Shown: positions 36,871 through 46,446 of the stretch, one piece after another
How the letters are laid out: each line of letters begins with the position of its first letter
Position numbering within the stretch: the stretch's first letter is position 1
NCBI RefSeq assembly: GCF_023008405.1
Contig: NZ_CP095376.1
Span: 5,852,001 to 5,916,000 of the forward strand
Direction: 5' to 3'
Origin: Amycolatopsis sp. FBCC-B4732
GTDB lineage: Bacteria > Actinomycetota > Actinomycetes > Mycobacteriales > Pseudonocardiaceae
Length of the DNA stretch: 64,000 bases
Made by a program: the position numbers and the translations under genes
Notes under the pieces: model-generated
The model's database searches: none
What the model saw: only the letters and a program-made list of their open reading frames with translations
Told to the model about the DNA's origin: nothing

Positions 36871-37778
36871 CCCTCCTCCTCCGCAGCGGCAGCAGCGGCA
36901 GCAGCGGCAGCAGCAGACCGCCGGCCCTGTTGCGGTGCCAGTGCCGCCGCCAGGACCGCCAGCATGCCCACCGCCTCCGGCCAGCTCGGGCGGTGGCCGT
37001 AGAACGCGATGTCCACCAGGACCGCCACCACCGGGTACAGGTAGGACAGCAGCGCCACCGTCGTGGTCGGGAGCTTGCCGATGCTCGCGTACATCAGCAC
37101 GTACATCAGTGCCGTGTGGACGGTCCCGAGCAGGACCAGCCACAGCAGCCCCGAAGTCGTCGTCGGGAGGGGCGTGATCAGCAGCAGGGGCGCCAGCGCC
37201 AGCGCGCCCACCGTCGTCTGCACCGCGGCCAGCAGGTGCGGGCGGATGTGCTTCAGCTGCTTCGCCACGAAAGACGCTCCGGCGTAGAGCACCGCCGCGC
37301 CGAGTGCGAGGCCGATTCCCGCCAGCTGCACGGGTTTCCCGTCCTCGCCGTGGGCGGACAGGGAGATCACCGCCACCCCGCCGAACGCGACGGCGGCCCG
37401 GGCCAGGTGGCTCTTCGCGACCTTCTCGCCGAGGAACGCGGCCGCCAGGCCGACCAGGATCAGCGGTTGCGTGTGGTAGACGACCGTGCTGACCGAGATC
37501 GACGACAGCGCGTACGAGGCGAACAGCAGCACCCAGTTGCCGACCAGGAAGAGCCCGCCCAGCACGGCCAGGCCGAGGTCGCGGCGGGACGGCCGCCACG
37601 ACTGCAGCCAGCCGCGGGAAAGGCACCACAGCACCAGCAGCGCACCGCCCACGAAGCAGCGGGCGAACGCCACGGCGGGGGCGGCGGCGCCGCTTTCGAG
37701 GACGACCGCGCCGATCGTGCCGGACATCGCCATCGCCGCGGACCACTGGAGGAGCGGGCGGGTTTCCGCATTCGTCAT
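36831..37778 (-). CDS. EamA/DMT-family exporter
   Basis: The 315-residue protein has ten hydrophobic helices in two EamA repeats (about 10-145 and 155-290), typical of drug/metabolite exporters such as RhtA- or YdcZ-like carriers. The substrate is unknown. The C terminus carries a run of Ala encoded by GCA/GCG triplets (36889-36925) and ends inside the 326-bp repeat array, so its tail is probably variable between strains. It is divergent from the GlxA-type regulator, which may control it. Confidence 0.88.
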   Translation of the reverse strand: MTNAETRPLLQWSAAMAMSGTIGAVVLESGAAAPAVAFARCFVGGALLVLWCLSRGWLQSWRPSRRDLGLAVLGGLFLVGNWVLLFASYALSSISVSTVVYHTQPLILVGLAAAFLGEKVAKSHLARAAVAFGGVAVISLSAHGEDGKPVQLAGIGLALGAAVLYAGASFVAKQLKHIRPHLLAAVQTTVGALALAPLLLITPLPTTTSGLLWLVLLGTVHTALMYVLMYASIGKLPTTTVALLSYLYPVVAVLVDIAFYGHRPSWPEAVGMLAVLAAALAPQQGRRSAAAAAAAAAAAEEEGRERAVPEPTARG

Positions 37779-37848
37779 ACCGATCAGGTTCGTCCTGCCG
37801 GCAGCCGCCGACCAGTGTCAGAGATGACAACGACCGCAAACCTTGTGA

Positions 37849-37854
37849 CAGACT
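37849..37854 (+). promoter_or_regulatory. -10-like box of the GlxA-type gene
   Basis: CAGACT ends seven bases before ATG 37862, which would make the transcript leaderless. The match to TANNNT is imperfect. Confidence 0.35.
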
Positions 37855-37861
37855 GGGCGGC

Positions 37862-38821
37862 ATGGACGTCAACCGGGTCGCGGTGGTGCTCGCCGACCGC
37901 GTTTCGCCGTTCGAGCTGGGCGTCGCGTGCGAGGTCTTCGGCACCGACCGCAGCGCCGACGGCATCGAGGGCTGGGCCTTCGGCGTCTGCTCGCCGGGCG
38001 GGGACGCGGTCGCCAGCTGGTCCGGGTTCGGCCTCTCCGGCCTGCGTGACCTCGATTACGCGGCGGCGGCGGACCTGCTCATCGTCCCGACGTGCGCGCC
38101 CCGGACAGCGCCGCCGCCGGAGCCGGTCCTGGACGTCCTGCGGGACGCCGCCGGGCGCGGGGCGTGGGTCGCCGGGTTCTGCGCGGGCGTCTTCACGCTG
38201 GGCTACGCGGGCCTGCTGGACGGGCGCCGCTGCACGGTCCACTGGGTGTACGAGGCGGAGTTCCGCGCGCGCTTCCCGGCCGCCGACGTCGACCCGCAGG
38301 CGCTGTACGCCGACGACGGAGGCGTCCTGACCAGCGCGGGCACGGTCGCGGCGGTCGACCTGTGCCTGCACCTGGTCCGCCGGCTGCGCGGGGTCGCGGC
38401 GGCCACGACGCTGGCGCGCCGGATGGTCGCGGCCCCGCACCGCGCGGGCGGGCAGGCCCAGTTCGTCCAGGCCCCGGTCCCGGCCTCGGCGGCGGCCGGC
38501 GACGCCGTGGTCGCGGAGGCTCTGGAATGGGTCGAGCGGCGCCTGGACCAGCCGTTCACGGTGGCGGAGCTGGCCCGCCGCAGCGGGCTCGGAGAACGGA
38601 CGTTCCTGCGCCGCTTCTCGGCCGCCACGGGCACGACACCGCACCGGTGGCTGACGGAACGACGCCTGGACCGCGCCCAGGCCCTGCTGGAGGAGGGCGG
38701 GCTGTCGGTGGAGGACATCGCGACGGCCTGCGGCTACGCGTCGGCGGCCGCGTTGCGGCACCAGTTCACGCGGCTGCGCGGCACGAGCCCGTCGTCGTAC
38801 CGGACGGCGTTCCGGGGCTGA
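37862..38821 (+). CDS. GlxA-type AraC-family regulator with DJ-1/PfpI domain
   Basis: The 319-residue protein has an N-terminal DJ-1/PfpI-like domain (about 1-175), with the nucleophile-elbow Cys in GFCAGVFTLGYAG, and a C-terminal AraC double helix-turn-helix (about 215-315), ending YRTAF. Proteins of this layout sense small molecules and activate nearby genes. The EamA exporter is divergent, 83 bases away, and is a plausible target. Confidence 0.92.
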   Translation: MDVNRVAVVLADRVSPFELGVACEVFGTDRSADGIEGWAFGVCSPGGDAVASWSGFGLSGLRDLDYAAAADLLIVPTCAPRTAPPPEPVLDVLRDAAGRGAWVAGFCAGVFTLGYAGLLDGRRCTVHWVYEAEFRARFPAADVDPQALYADDGGVLTSAGTVAAVDLCLHLVRRLRGVAAATTLARRMVAAPHRAGGQAQFVQAPVPASAAAGDAVVAEALEWVERRLDQPFTVAELARRSGLGERTFLRRFSAATGTTPHRWLTERRLDRAQALLEEGGLSVEDIATACGYASAAALRHQFTRLRGTSPSSYRTAFRG

Positions 38822-38827
38822 AAGCGA

Positions 38828-38861
38828 AACCGGCCGCCACGCGAGTGCGTGACGGCCGGTT
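38828..38861. terminator. Bidirectional hairpin between the GlxA-type gene and ctaF
   Basis: Arms of 15 bases (38828-38842 and 38847-38861) match at 14 positions around a GAGT loop. It lies between the stops of two converging genes. Confidence 0.75.
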
Positions 38862-38872
38862 CCGGGAAGAGC

Positions 38873-39292
38873 TCAGTCGTGCGAAGGGCCCGTGTGGTAC
38901 TCGAACACCAGCCCGCCGATGGTGATGAGCAGCGCGACGAGCGCGATCACCAGCAGCCAGATGTGGAAGAACGCCAGCGCCAGCGCCGCGAGGGCCGCCG
39001 TGGCCGCCATCGCGACCGGCCAGTAGCTGCCCGGGCTGAAGAAGCCCAGCTCGCCGGCACCGTCGCTGATCTCGGCGTCTTCGCGGTCTTCCGGCCGCGG
39101 CTCGATGCGGCGGGCGACGAACTGCATGTAGCTGCCCGCGAGGAACGCCAGGCCGCCGGTCAGGAACAGCGAGACGATGCCCACCGGCTCCGGGCCGTGG
39201 GTCGCGGCCGCCGCGGTCCACACCCAGTACACCGCCGCCATGAACACGGCGAAGGTCGCCACGATGAAGAAGATGCGGGCTTCGGCCTTCAT
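38873..39292 (-). CDS. ctaF: Cytochrome c oxidase subunit IV (actinobacterial CtaF)
   Basis: CtaF is the small actinobacteria-specific subunit of the aa3 oxidase. The 139-residue protein has four hydrophobic helices, starts with MKAEARIFFIVATFAVFMA, and has the acidic PRPEDREDAEISDGAGELGFFSPGSYWP loop typical of the family. It follows ctaC by 31 bases on the same strand and is part of the bcc-aa3 supercomplex made with the ctaE-qcrCAB products. Confidence 0.94.
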   Translation of the reverse strand: MKAEARIFFIVATFAVFMAAVYWVWTAAAATHGPEPVGIVSLFLTGGLAFLAGSYMQFVARRIEPRPEDREDAEISDGAGELGFFSPGSYWPVAMAATAALAALALAFFHIWLLVIALVALLITIGGLVFEYHTGPSHD

Positions 39293-39323
39293 GGGTCTTC
39301 CCTACTCCTGTTGTCGCCGGGCG

Positions 39324-40283
39324 TCAGTTGGACGCGGTGCGGGCCGTGCGGTCGGTGTTGAACGGCTGGGTCGTGACCGCGTGCGGGGTGCACAGCTCGC
39401 CGCAGTTCATCTTCGCCAGCGCCTCGGCCGCGGTGAACGACTGACCGGTCGCCGGGTTCGTCTGCTTGCGCAGCCCGATGTACTGGTCGTACTTGTCCGC
39501 CGATAGCGCGCGGACCTCGAAGTTCATCACCGAGTGGTAGGTGCCGCACAGCTCCGCGCACCGGCCGACGAAGGAGCCCTCGCGGTCGATCTTGTTCTGG
39601 AAGGAGCTGTCCTGGTTGTTCTTCTCCGGGTTCGGCATGACGTCCCGCTTGAAGTGGAACTCCGGGACCCAGAAGGAGTGGATGACGTCGGTGGAGACCA
39701 GGTCGTACTGGATGGTCTTGCCGACCGGCAGCACCAGGAGCGGGATCTCGCCGGACGAACCGACGGTGCTCACCTGCTGGCCGTCCGCCCGCTTCGCGGA
39801 CTCGTCCTCGTACTTGAACTCCCAGTTCCACTGGAACGCCACGACCTGGACCTTGACGTCCGGGTTCGGGATCTTGTCCAGGACCTTCGACTCCGTCGTC
39901 GCGGTGAAGAAGAACAGGACGCAGACCATGATCGTCGGCACGACGACCGTGAACAGCTCGAGCGGGATGTTGTACTGGAACTGCCGGGGCAGCTCCTCCG
40001 GCTCGCCGTCGACCGTCTTCTTCTTGCGGTGGAACGTCGCGGTCCAGAAGATCAGGGCCCACACGATGACACCGACGACCAGCGCCGCGACCACGGTCCA
40101 GGTCCAGAGGTTCCGCATCTGGTTCGCCTGCTCGGTGACACCGACCGGCCAGCCGAACCGCAGGATCTCGTCGCCGGAGCAGCCCGTCGCGGTCAGCGCG
40201 ACCAGCACGGCCAGCGCGGCGACGCGCACGGTCCGCTTCCCCAGGGTGCGCTCGGGTTGTCCCACTGCGCCTCGCCCTTTCAC
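39324..40283 (-). CDS. ctaC: Cytochrome c oxidase subunit II
   Basis: CtaC carries the CuA centre that accepts electrons from QcrC. The 319-residue protein has a lipoprotein-type signal (TATGC near residue 34), two membrane helices and a periplasmic cupredoxin domain with CuA ligands in CAELCGTYHSVM and an upstream His in DVIHSFWVPEF. It is upstream of ctaF in the same operon. Several starts are possible at the N terminus: ATG 40283 or the GTG at 40262. The divergent gene is asnB. Confidence 0.96.
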   Translation of the reverse strand: MKGRGAVGQPERTLGKRTVRVAALAVLVALTATGCSGDEILRFGWPVGVTEQANQMRNLWTWTVVAALVVGVIVWALIFWTATFHRKKKTVDGEPEELPRQFQYNIPLELFTVVVPTIMVCVLFFFTATTESKVLDKIPNPDVKVQVVAFQWNWEFKYEDESAKRADGQQVSTVGSSGEIPLLVLPVGKTIQYDLVSTDVIHSFWVPEFHFKRDVMPNPEKNNQDSSFQNKIDREGSFVGRCAELCGTYHSVMNFEVRALSADKYDQYIGLRKQTNPATGQSFTAAEALAKMNCGELCTPHAVTTQPFNTDRTARTASN

Positions 40284-40450
40284 CCAGAGCCTCCTACGAC
40301 AGATCTTCGTGACAGGCGGAGCCTAGCCGAGTTGACCGACTCCGCTGACCAAGGGGTAACCGTCGACGCCCGTGTTACTCGCCACGGCCTGCCCGGCATA
40401 CTGGGCTCTTCCCCAGCCCGGTGAAGAACTCCGAAGGTGTGTGAGTACCC

Positions 40451-42385
40451 GTGTGCGGCCTGCTTGGACTGATCTGCGCGACCGAGACCGGCGCGGCCAA
40501 CGCGCGTGACGCCGTCGGAGCGGCCATGCGCTGCCAGCGCCACCGCGGCCCCGACGAGCAGGACACGTGGGCCGACGCGGAGGTCGTCTACGGCTTCAAC
40601 CGGCTCGCGTTCATCGACGTCGAGCACGCGCACCAGCCGCTGGTCTGGGGCCCGCCGGAGGCGCCCGGCCGGTACACGATGAACTTCAACGGCGAGATCT
40701 ACAACTACCGTGAGCTGCGCGAAGAGCTCGCCGCGCAGCACGGCGCGAAGTTCGAGACCGAAGGCGACGGCGAGGCCATCGTCGCCGGCTTCCACTACCT
40801 CGGCGCCGACTGGGTCAAGCGCCTGCGCGGCATGTTCGCCTTCATGATCTGGGACTCGCAGGAGAAGCGCGTCTTCGGCGCCCGCGACCCGTTCGGCATC
40901 AAGCCGCTGTTCTACTCGGCCGGCCCCGGCGGGGTGGCGTTCTCCAGCGAGAAGAAGAGCCTGCTGGAGCTGTCGGACGTCCTCGGCGTGGCCCAGGAGC
41001 TGGACCGGAAGGCCCTGCAGCACTACCTGGTCCTGCAGTACGTGCCCGAGCCCGAGTCGCTGCACACCGCGATCCGCCGCGTCGAGTCCGGCACGTCGTT
41101 CGAGGTGGCCCCCGGCGGTGAGGTGAAGTTCACCCGCTATTTCCACCCGCAGTTCAGCGCGAAGCCGGTGAACACGCAGGCCGAGGCCGAGGAGCTGCAC
41201 CAGCGCATCGCCGATGTGATGCGCGACTCGGTCGGCAAGCACATGATTTCGGACCCCGACGTCACCGTCGGCGCGTTCCTCTCCGGCGGCATCGACTCCA
41301 CGGCCACCGCCACGCTGGCCAAGGAGCACAACCCGAACCTGATCGCGTTCACCACCGGGTTCGAGCGCGAGGGCTACTCCGAGGTCGACGTCGCCGCCGA
41401 GTCGGCCGCCGCGATCGGCGTGAAGCACGTGGTCCGGACGGTCACGGCGGACGAGATGATGGAGGTGCTGCCGCTCATCGTCTGGTACCTCGACGACCCG
41501 GTGGCCGACCCCGCGCTGGTCCCGCTCTGGTTCATCGCCCGCGAAGCCCGCAAGCACGTCAAGGCGGTGCTCTCGGGCGAGGGCGCGGACGAGCTGTTCG
41601 GCGGCTACACGATCTACAACGAGCCGATCTCGCTGGCGCCGTTCGAGAAGATCCCGGGCGGGATGCGCAAGCTCATCGGCAAGGTGTCGACGAAGATCCC
41701 GGAAGGCACCCGCGGCAAGGACCTGCTCCGCCGCGGCGCGCTGCCGCTGGAGGACCGCTACTACGGCAACGCCCGCAACTTCCGCGACGACCAGCTGCGC
41801 AACGTCCTTCGCACGTACCAGGAAGGCGTGGGCTTCAAGGACGTCACGGCGCCCTGGTACGACGTCTCGCGCGGCTGGGACCCGGTGGCCCGCATGCAGC
41901 ACGTCGACCTCTACACGTGGCTGCGCGGCGACATCCTGGTCAAGGCCGACAAGGTGACGATGGCGAACTCGCTGGAGCTGCGGGTGCCGTTCCTCGACGC
42001 CGAGGTGTTCAAGGTCGCGGCGTCGATCCCGCTGGACCAGAAGCTCGCCCACGGCACCACGAAGTACGCGCTGCGCCAGGCACTGGCCAAGATCATCCCG
42101 GCGCACGTGCTGAACCGCCGCAAGCTCGGCTTCCCGGTCCCGATCCGGCTGTGGCTGCGCAACGAGATGTACGACTGGGCCAAGGGCATCATCAGCGACT
42201 CGCGGACCGAGGAGCTGCTGGACAAGAGGGCGATCCTGGCGCTGCTGGAGGAGCACAAGGCGGGCCAGCTCGACCGCAGCCGCCAGCTGTGGGCGCTGAT
42301 CGTCTTCATGCTGTGGCACGGCATCTTCGTCGAGCACCGCATCAAGCCCGAGGTCCCCGAGCCGGTGTACCCGGTCAAGCTCTGA
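40451..42385 (+). CDS. asnB: Glutamine-hydrolysing asparagine synthetase
   Basis: AsnB makes asparagine from aspartate, glutamine and ATP. The 644-residue protein starts MCGLLGLI, so Cys2 is the N-terminal nucleophile of the glutaminase domain (about 1-210), and has the ATP pyrophosphatase loop FLSGGIDSTA in the synthetase domain. The GTG start fits removal of the first residue to free Cys2. It is divergent from ctaC, as I recall for Rv2200c-Rv2201. In mycobacteria this protein also amidates cell-wall peptide precursors, so that role is possible here. Confidence 0.95.
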   Translation: MCGLLGLICATETGAANARDAVGAAMRCQRHRGPDEQDTWADAEVVYGFNRLAFIDVEHAHQPLVWGPPEAPGRYTMNFNGEIYNYRELREELAAQHGAKFETEGDGEAIVAGFHYLGADWVKRLRGMFAFMIWDSQEKRVFGARDPFGIKPLFYSAGPGGVAFSSEKKSLLELSDVLGVAQELDRKALQHYLVLQYVPEPESLHTAIRRVESGTSFEVAPGGEVKFTRYFHPQFSAKPVNTQAEAEELHQRIADVMRDSVGKHMISDPDVTVGAFLSGGIDSTATATLAKEHNPNLIAFTTGFEREGYSEVDVAAESAAAIGVKHVVRTVTADEMMEVLPLIVWYLDDPVADPALVPLWFIAREARKHVKAVLSGEGADELFGGYTIYNEPISLAPFEKIPGGMRKLIGKVSTKIPEGTRGKDLLRRGALPLEDRYYGNARNFRDDQLRNVLRTYQEGVGFKDVTAPWYDVSRGWDPVARMQHVDLYTWLRGDILVKADKVTMANSLELRVPFLDAEVFKVAASIPLDQKLAHGTTKYALRQALAKIIPAHVLNRRKLGFPVPIRLWLRNEMYDWAKGIISDSRTEELLDKRAILALLEEHKAGQLDRSRQLWALIVFMLWHGIFVEHRIKPEVPEPVYPVKL

Positions 42386-42399
42386 GCTTTCCGGCGGAG

Positions 42400-42430
42400 G
42401 AGGCCCCGCACCGGGTCGGTGCGGGGCCTC
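42400..42430. terminator. Bidirectional hairpin between asnB and the adenosine-kinase-like gene
   Basis: Perfect 13-base arms (42400-42412 and 42418-42430) flank a 5-base loop; TTCCGTTCC follows. It lies between two converging stops. Confidence 0.8.
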
Positions 42431-42445
42431 TTCCGTTCCGGGGCC

Positions 42446-43492
<1,047 letters not shown>

Positions 43493-43572
43493 TCATGACC
43501 CATCCGGGTAGTTCGCGCGCGCCCACCCGACACTACCGGCTGGTACTCCTTCTCCAGTCGAATCGCGATCAA

Positions 43573-43578
43573 TACCGT
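43573..43578 (+). promoter_or_regulatory. -10 box of the 56-residue gene
   Basis: TACCGT ends eight bases before GTG 43587, consistent with a leaderless transcript. Confidence 0.45.
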
Positions 43579-43586
43579 TACGAATC

Positions 43587-43757
43587 GTGAACGCCGTCAC
43601 CGAACCCGAGACCCTGTCCGAGCTGATCGCCGACTGCGCCCTCATCCCAGAGACGTTGCAGGCCGAGCGCCTGCCGCTGCCCCGTGCCACGGCCAAGCCG
43701 TGGCAGGTCGACGAGGCGTGCCACGCCCAGGTGGCCGAGCTCGACGCCTACGTGTAA
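43587..43757 (+). CDS. 56-residue hypothetical protein
   Basis: A short frame runs from GTG 43587 to TAA 43757. It begins VNAVTEPETLSELIADC, is acidic, and its codons mostly end in G or C, as in true genes here. A -10-like box precedes it and a strong hairpin follows directly (43774-43807), so it looks like a complete transcription unit between two minus-strand genes. I recognise no family. Two Cys residues (in IADCAL and EACHAQ) could bind metal or form a bond. Confidence 0.6.
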   Translation: MNAVTEPETLSELIADCALIPETLQAERLPLPRATAKPWQVDEACHAQVAELDAYV

Positions 43758-43773
43758 GCCCGCAGGAACGAAG

Positions 43774-43807
43774 AAGGCCCCGCCCTCCCCACGGAGGACG
43801 GGGCCTT
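43774..43807. terminator. Bidirectional hairpin after the 56-residue gene
   Basis: Arms of 15 bases (43774-43788 and 43793-43807) match at 14 positions around a CCAC loop. It separates the small plus-strand gene from the converging Fe-S carrier gene. Confidence 0.8.
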
Positions 43808-43820
43808 GCTCGTGCTTCGC

Positions 43821-44198
43821 TCAGTGGAACGAGTCGCCGCAGGCGCAGGAGCCGGTCGCGTTCGGGTTGTCGATCGTGAAGCCCTGCTTCTCGATCGTGT
43901 CCACGAAGTCGATGACGGCTTCCGACACGTACGGGGCGCTCATCCGGTCCACGGCGACCTGGAGGCCGTCGAAGTCGCGGAACAGGTCGCCGTCGAGCTT
44001 GCGCTCGTCGAAGAACAGCTGGTAGCGCAGGCCCGCGCAGCCACCGGGCTGGACGGCGATGCGCAGGTGCATGTCGTCGCGGCCCTCCTGCTCGAGCAGG
44101 GCCTTCGCCTTGGAAGCCGCGGCGTCGGTCAGCGTGACGCCGTGGGTCTCTTCGGCGGTCTCGGCCTGCGTCGCGCCGGCGTGCTCAGCGGTCGTCAT
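43821..44198 (-). CDS. erpA: IscA/ErpA-type iron-sulfur carrier
   Basis: The 125-residue protein is an A-type Fe-S carrier with the three conserved Cys in GGCAGLRY and SCACGDSF. It passes clusters to apoproteins and could serve BioB, NadA, lipoate synthase or QcrA. ATG 44198 was chosen because an AGAGGGAG ribosome site precedes it; the N-terminal 30 residues are Thr/Ala-rich and poorly conserved. It is divergent from the DUF3043 gene, as I recall for Rv2204c-Rv2206. Confidence 0.92.
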   Translation of the reverse strand: MTTAEHAGATQAETAEETHGVTLTDAAASKAKALLEQEGRDDMHLRIAVQPGGCAGLRYQLFFDERKLDGDLFRDFDGLQVAVDRMSAPYVSEAVIDFVDTIEKQGFTIDNPNATGSCACGDSFH

Positions 44199-44332
44199 GG
44201 CACTCCCTCTAAGTTCGAACTCACTGCGGATACTCCTCGTGCTGACGTCTTCAACACCCGGAGCGTCCGATCTGTTCCCCCACCATGGTCGCACATCGAT
44301 CGACCTGGTGAACGGCGGCGTGACGCCTGCAA

Positions 44333-44338
44333 TACCCT
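44333..44338 (+). promoter_or_regulatory. -10 box of the DUF3043 gene
   Basis: TACCCT ends six bases before GTG 44345, a leaderless arrangement. Confidence 0.5.
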
Positions 44339-44344
44339 GGTGAG

Positions 44345-44992
44345 GTGAGGTTCCTGCGCCGAAGCACCACAGACACCGCCGCCGACGAGCCGGAGTCGGC
44401 GGACGCCGTCGACGTCGCGGGCAAGTCGTTCACGCCCGGTAAGGGCAAGGCCACGCCCAAGCGTCGAGACGCGGAGGCGAAGAAGCGCGGCCCGGTGGCG
44501 CCACCGCCGACCACCATGCGTGAGGCGATGAAGCGCAACAAGGAACTGCGCAAGTCGAACCCGCAGACGAAGGACGACCGCCGCGCCGCCGCCAAGCTCC
44601 GCCGCGACCGCATGATGGCGGGCGACGACAAGTACCTGCTCCCGCGCGACCGCGGGCCGGTCAAGGCGTACGTCCGCGACCTGGTCGACACCAGGCGCAA
44701 CCTGCTGGGCCTGTTCATGCCGCTGGCGATCGTGGTGTTCCTGGCCCTGCTGGTGCCGCTGCCCCAGGTCCAGTCGTACATCACGCTGCTGTGCACGGCG
44801 ATGCTGCTGGTGATGGCGATCGAGGGCTTCGTCAACGGCCGCAAGATCGCGAAGCTGGTGCGGGAGAAGTTCCCGAAGGAGACGGTCAACGGCCGTTCGA
44901 TCGGCTGGTACGCGTTCGTCCGGGCTTCCCAGATCCGGCGCCTGCGGGTGCCCAAGCCGCGGCTGAAGCCGGGGGACGCGATCCCGAACTGA
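44345..44992 (+). CDS. DUF3043 membrane protein
   Basis: The 215-residue protein has a charged Lys/Arg-rich N-terminal half with a KSFTPGKGKATPKRRDAE stretch and two hydrophobic helices (about 125-145 and 150-170), then a basic C-terminal tail. This matches the DUF3043 family of actinobacterial membrane proteins of unknown function. The GTG start lies six bases after a -10-like box. It is divergent from the Fe-S carrier gene. Confidence 0.88.
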   Translation: MRFLRRSTTDTAADEPESADAVDVAGKSFTPGKGKATPKRRDAEAKKRGPVAPPPTTMREAMKRNKELRKSNPQTKDDRRAAAKLRRDRMMAGDDKYLLPRDRGPVKAYVRDLVDTRRNLLGLFMPLAIVVFLALLVPLPQVQSYITLLCTAMLLVMAIEGFVNGRKIAKLVREKFPKETVNGRSIGWYAFVRASQIRRLRVPKPRLKPGDAIPN

Positions 44993-45003
44993 GCAGGCGT
45001 CGA

Positions 45004-45036
45004 GAAGCCGGGTGGAGCGAGCCTCCACCCGGCTTC
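45004..45036 (+). terminator. Hairpin after the DUF3043 gene
   Basis: Fourteen-base arms (45004-45017 and 45023-45036) pair perfectly around a CGAGC loop; TTGCTG follows. It ends the DUF3043 transcript. Confidence 0.8.
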
Positions 45037-45095
45037 TTGCTGTACACGACCGCTCCGAGGCTCGCGGGAACCGACGGATCCGCTGCCAAGAAGGC

Positions 45096-45146
45096 CATGA
45101 ACGACCTGTTCACCTCGCCAGGCGTCATGAACGACTCGTTCATGAC
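45096..45146. repeat. Palindromic repeat, ATGAACGACCC family, copy 5
   Basis: CATGAACGACCTGTTCAC (45096-45113) is followed by a nearly perfect 23-base palindrome (45124-45146) built from the same core, ATGAACGACTCGTTCAT. It lies between two co-directional genes, upstream of the aldo/keto reductase promoter. Confidence 0.75.
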
Positions 45147-45234
45147 GTCCACGACCCGGCCCGCACGTAGTCGCCAGGGAGCGGACGAGGCTGGAGTCAC
45201 TCCAGGGTCGTTAGCAAAGCAAACGATTACCGCC

Positions 45235-45240
45235 TAAGCT
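45235..45240 (+). promoter_or_regulatory. -10 box of the aldo/keto reductase gene
   Basis: TAAGCT ends seven bases before ATG 45248. The region just upstream (TTAGCAAAGCAAACGATTAC) is AT-rich for this genome. A leaderless transcript is likely. Confidence 0.5.
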
Positions 45241-45247
45241 CGGCACC

Positions 45248-46237
45248 ATGGAGTTTCGTCGTCTCGGCCGCAGCGGCCTCAACGTCAGTGAGATCTCGTA
45301 CGGGAACTGGCTCACCCACGGTTCCCAGGTCGAGGAAGACCAGGCCCACGCCTGCATCAAGGCCGCGCTCGACGCCGGCATCACCACCTTCGACACCGCC
45401 GACGTCTACGCCAACACCGCCGCCGAATCGGTGCTCGGCCGCGGTCTCAAGGGGCAGCGGCGGGAAAGCCTGGAGATCTTCACCAAGGTCTTCTGGCCCA
45501 CCGGTCCCAAGGGCCCCAACGACAAGGGCCTGTCCCGCAAGCACATCATGGAGTCGGCGAACGCGTCCCTGCAGCGGCTGGGCACCGACTACGTCGACCT
45601 CTACCAGGCGCACCGCTTCGACCGGACCGTCCCGCTCGAAGAGACCATGCTCGCCTTCGCCGACCTCGTCCGCCAGGGCAAGGTGCTCTACGTCGGCGTC
45701 TCCGAGTGGACCGCCGAGCAGATCAGCCGCGGTGCCGCCCTCGCGCGCGAGCTGAAGATCCCCTTCGTCTCCAACCAGCCGCAGTACAACATGCTCTGGC
45801 GCGTCATCGAAGACCAGGTCATCCCCGCCTCCGAGCGCGAAGGCCTCAGCCAGATCGTCTGGTCACCGATCGCGCAGGGCGTCCTGACCGGCAAGTACAA
45901 GCCCGGCGCCGACTACCCCGCCGGCTCGCGGGCCACCGACGAGAAGGGCGGCGCCAACATGGTCGCCCGCTTCCTCGACGAGAACGTCCTCAAGCGCGTG
46001 GCCGAGCTCGAGCCGCTCGCGAAGCAGGCCGACCTGTCCCTCGCGCAGCTCGCCGTCGCGTGGGTGCTGCAGAACCCGAACGTCGCCTCGGCGATCATCG
46101 GGGCTTCGCGGCCGGAGCAGGTGCACGAGAACGTCAAGGCCGCGGGCAAGAAGCTCGACGCCGACCTGCTGAGCGCCATCGACGACGTCCTCGGCGACGT
46201 CGTCGAGCGCGACGCGAGCCTGACGAAGAGCCCCTAG
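45248..46237 (+). CDS. Aldo/keto reductase
   Basis: The 329-residue TIM-barrel oxidoreductase has the catalytic set Asp (FDTADVYAN), Tyr in the same stretch, Lys (FTKVFWPTG) and His (LYQAHRFD), and an NADP-binding SAIIGASRPEQ segment at the C terminus. It is closest to the potassium-channel beta-subunit-like or YghZ group. The substrate is unknown. It overlaps the small convergent gene at 46234 by four bases. Confidence 0.93.
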   Translation: MEFRRLGRSGLNVSEISYGNWLTHGSQVEEDQAHACIKAALDAGITTFDTADVYANTAAESVLGRGLKGQRRESLEIFTKVFWPTGPKGPNDKGLSRKHIMESANASLQRLGTDYVDLYQAHRFDRTVPLEETMLAFADLVRQGKVLYVGVSEWTAEQISRGAALARELKIPFVSNQPQYNMLWRVIEDQVIPASEREGLSQIVWSPIAQGVLTGKYKPGADYPAGSRATDEKGGANMVARFLDENVLKRVAELEPLAKQADLSLAQLAVAWVLQNPNVASAIIGASRPEQVHENVKAAGKKLDADLLSAIDDVLGDVVERDASLTKSP

Positions 46238-46446
46238 TCCTGGTTGATCCGGCCCTGGATCGGCACCCCGAGGTCGAACGCGTCCTCGGGGGCCATCCGG
46301 GGCTCCAGGCCGAACCCGCGCAGGAGGCGGCTGGCGCCCGCCAGCCGGTCGCCGCCTCGCCCGGGCACCCGCGACGGCGCGACGCCGTGCGAGACCAGCA
46401 GCGTCTCGACCTCGTCGATCAGCCGGTACGGGTCGAACTCACCCAC
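46234..46446 (-). CDS. Small protein at the end of the purC operon
   Basis: The 70-residue protein (starting MGEFDPYRLIDEVETLLVSHG) is soluble and has a helical N terminus and a Gly/Arg-rich middle. Its start overlaps the purC 3' end by eight bases on the same strand, and its stop meets the end of the convergent reductase gene. I recognise no family. Its tight packing after purC suggests co-translation. Confidence 0.65.
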   Translation of the reverse strand: MGEFDPYRLIDEVETLLVSHGVAPSRVPGRGGDRLAGASRLLRGFGLEPRMAPEDAFDLGVPIQGRINQD

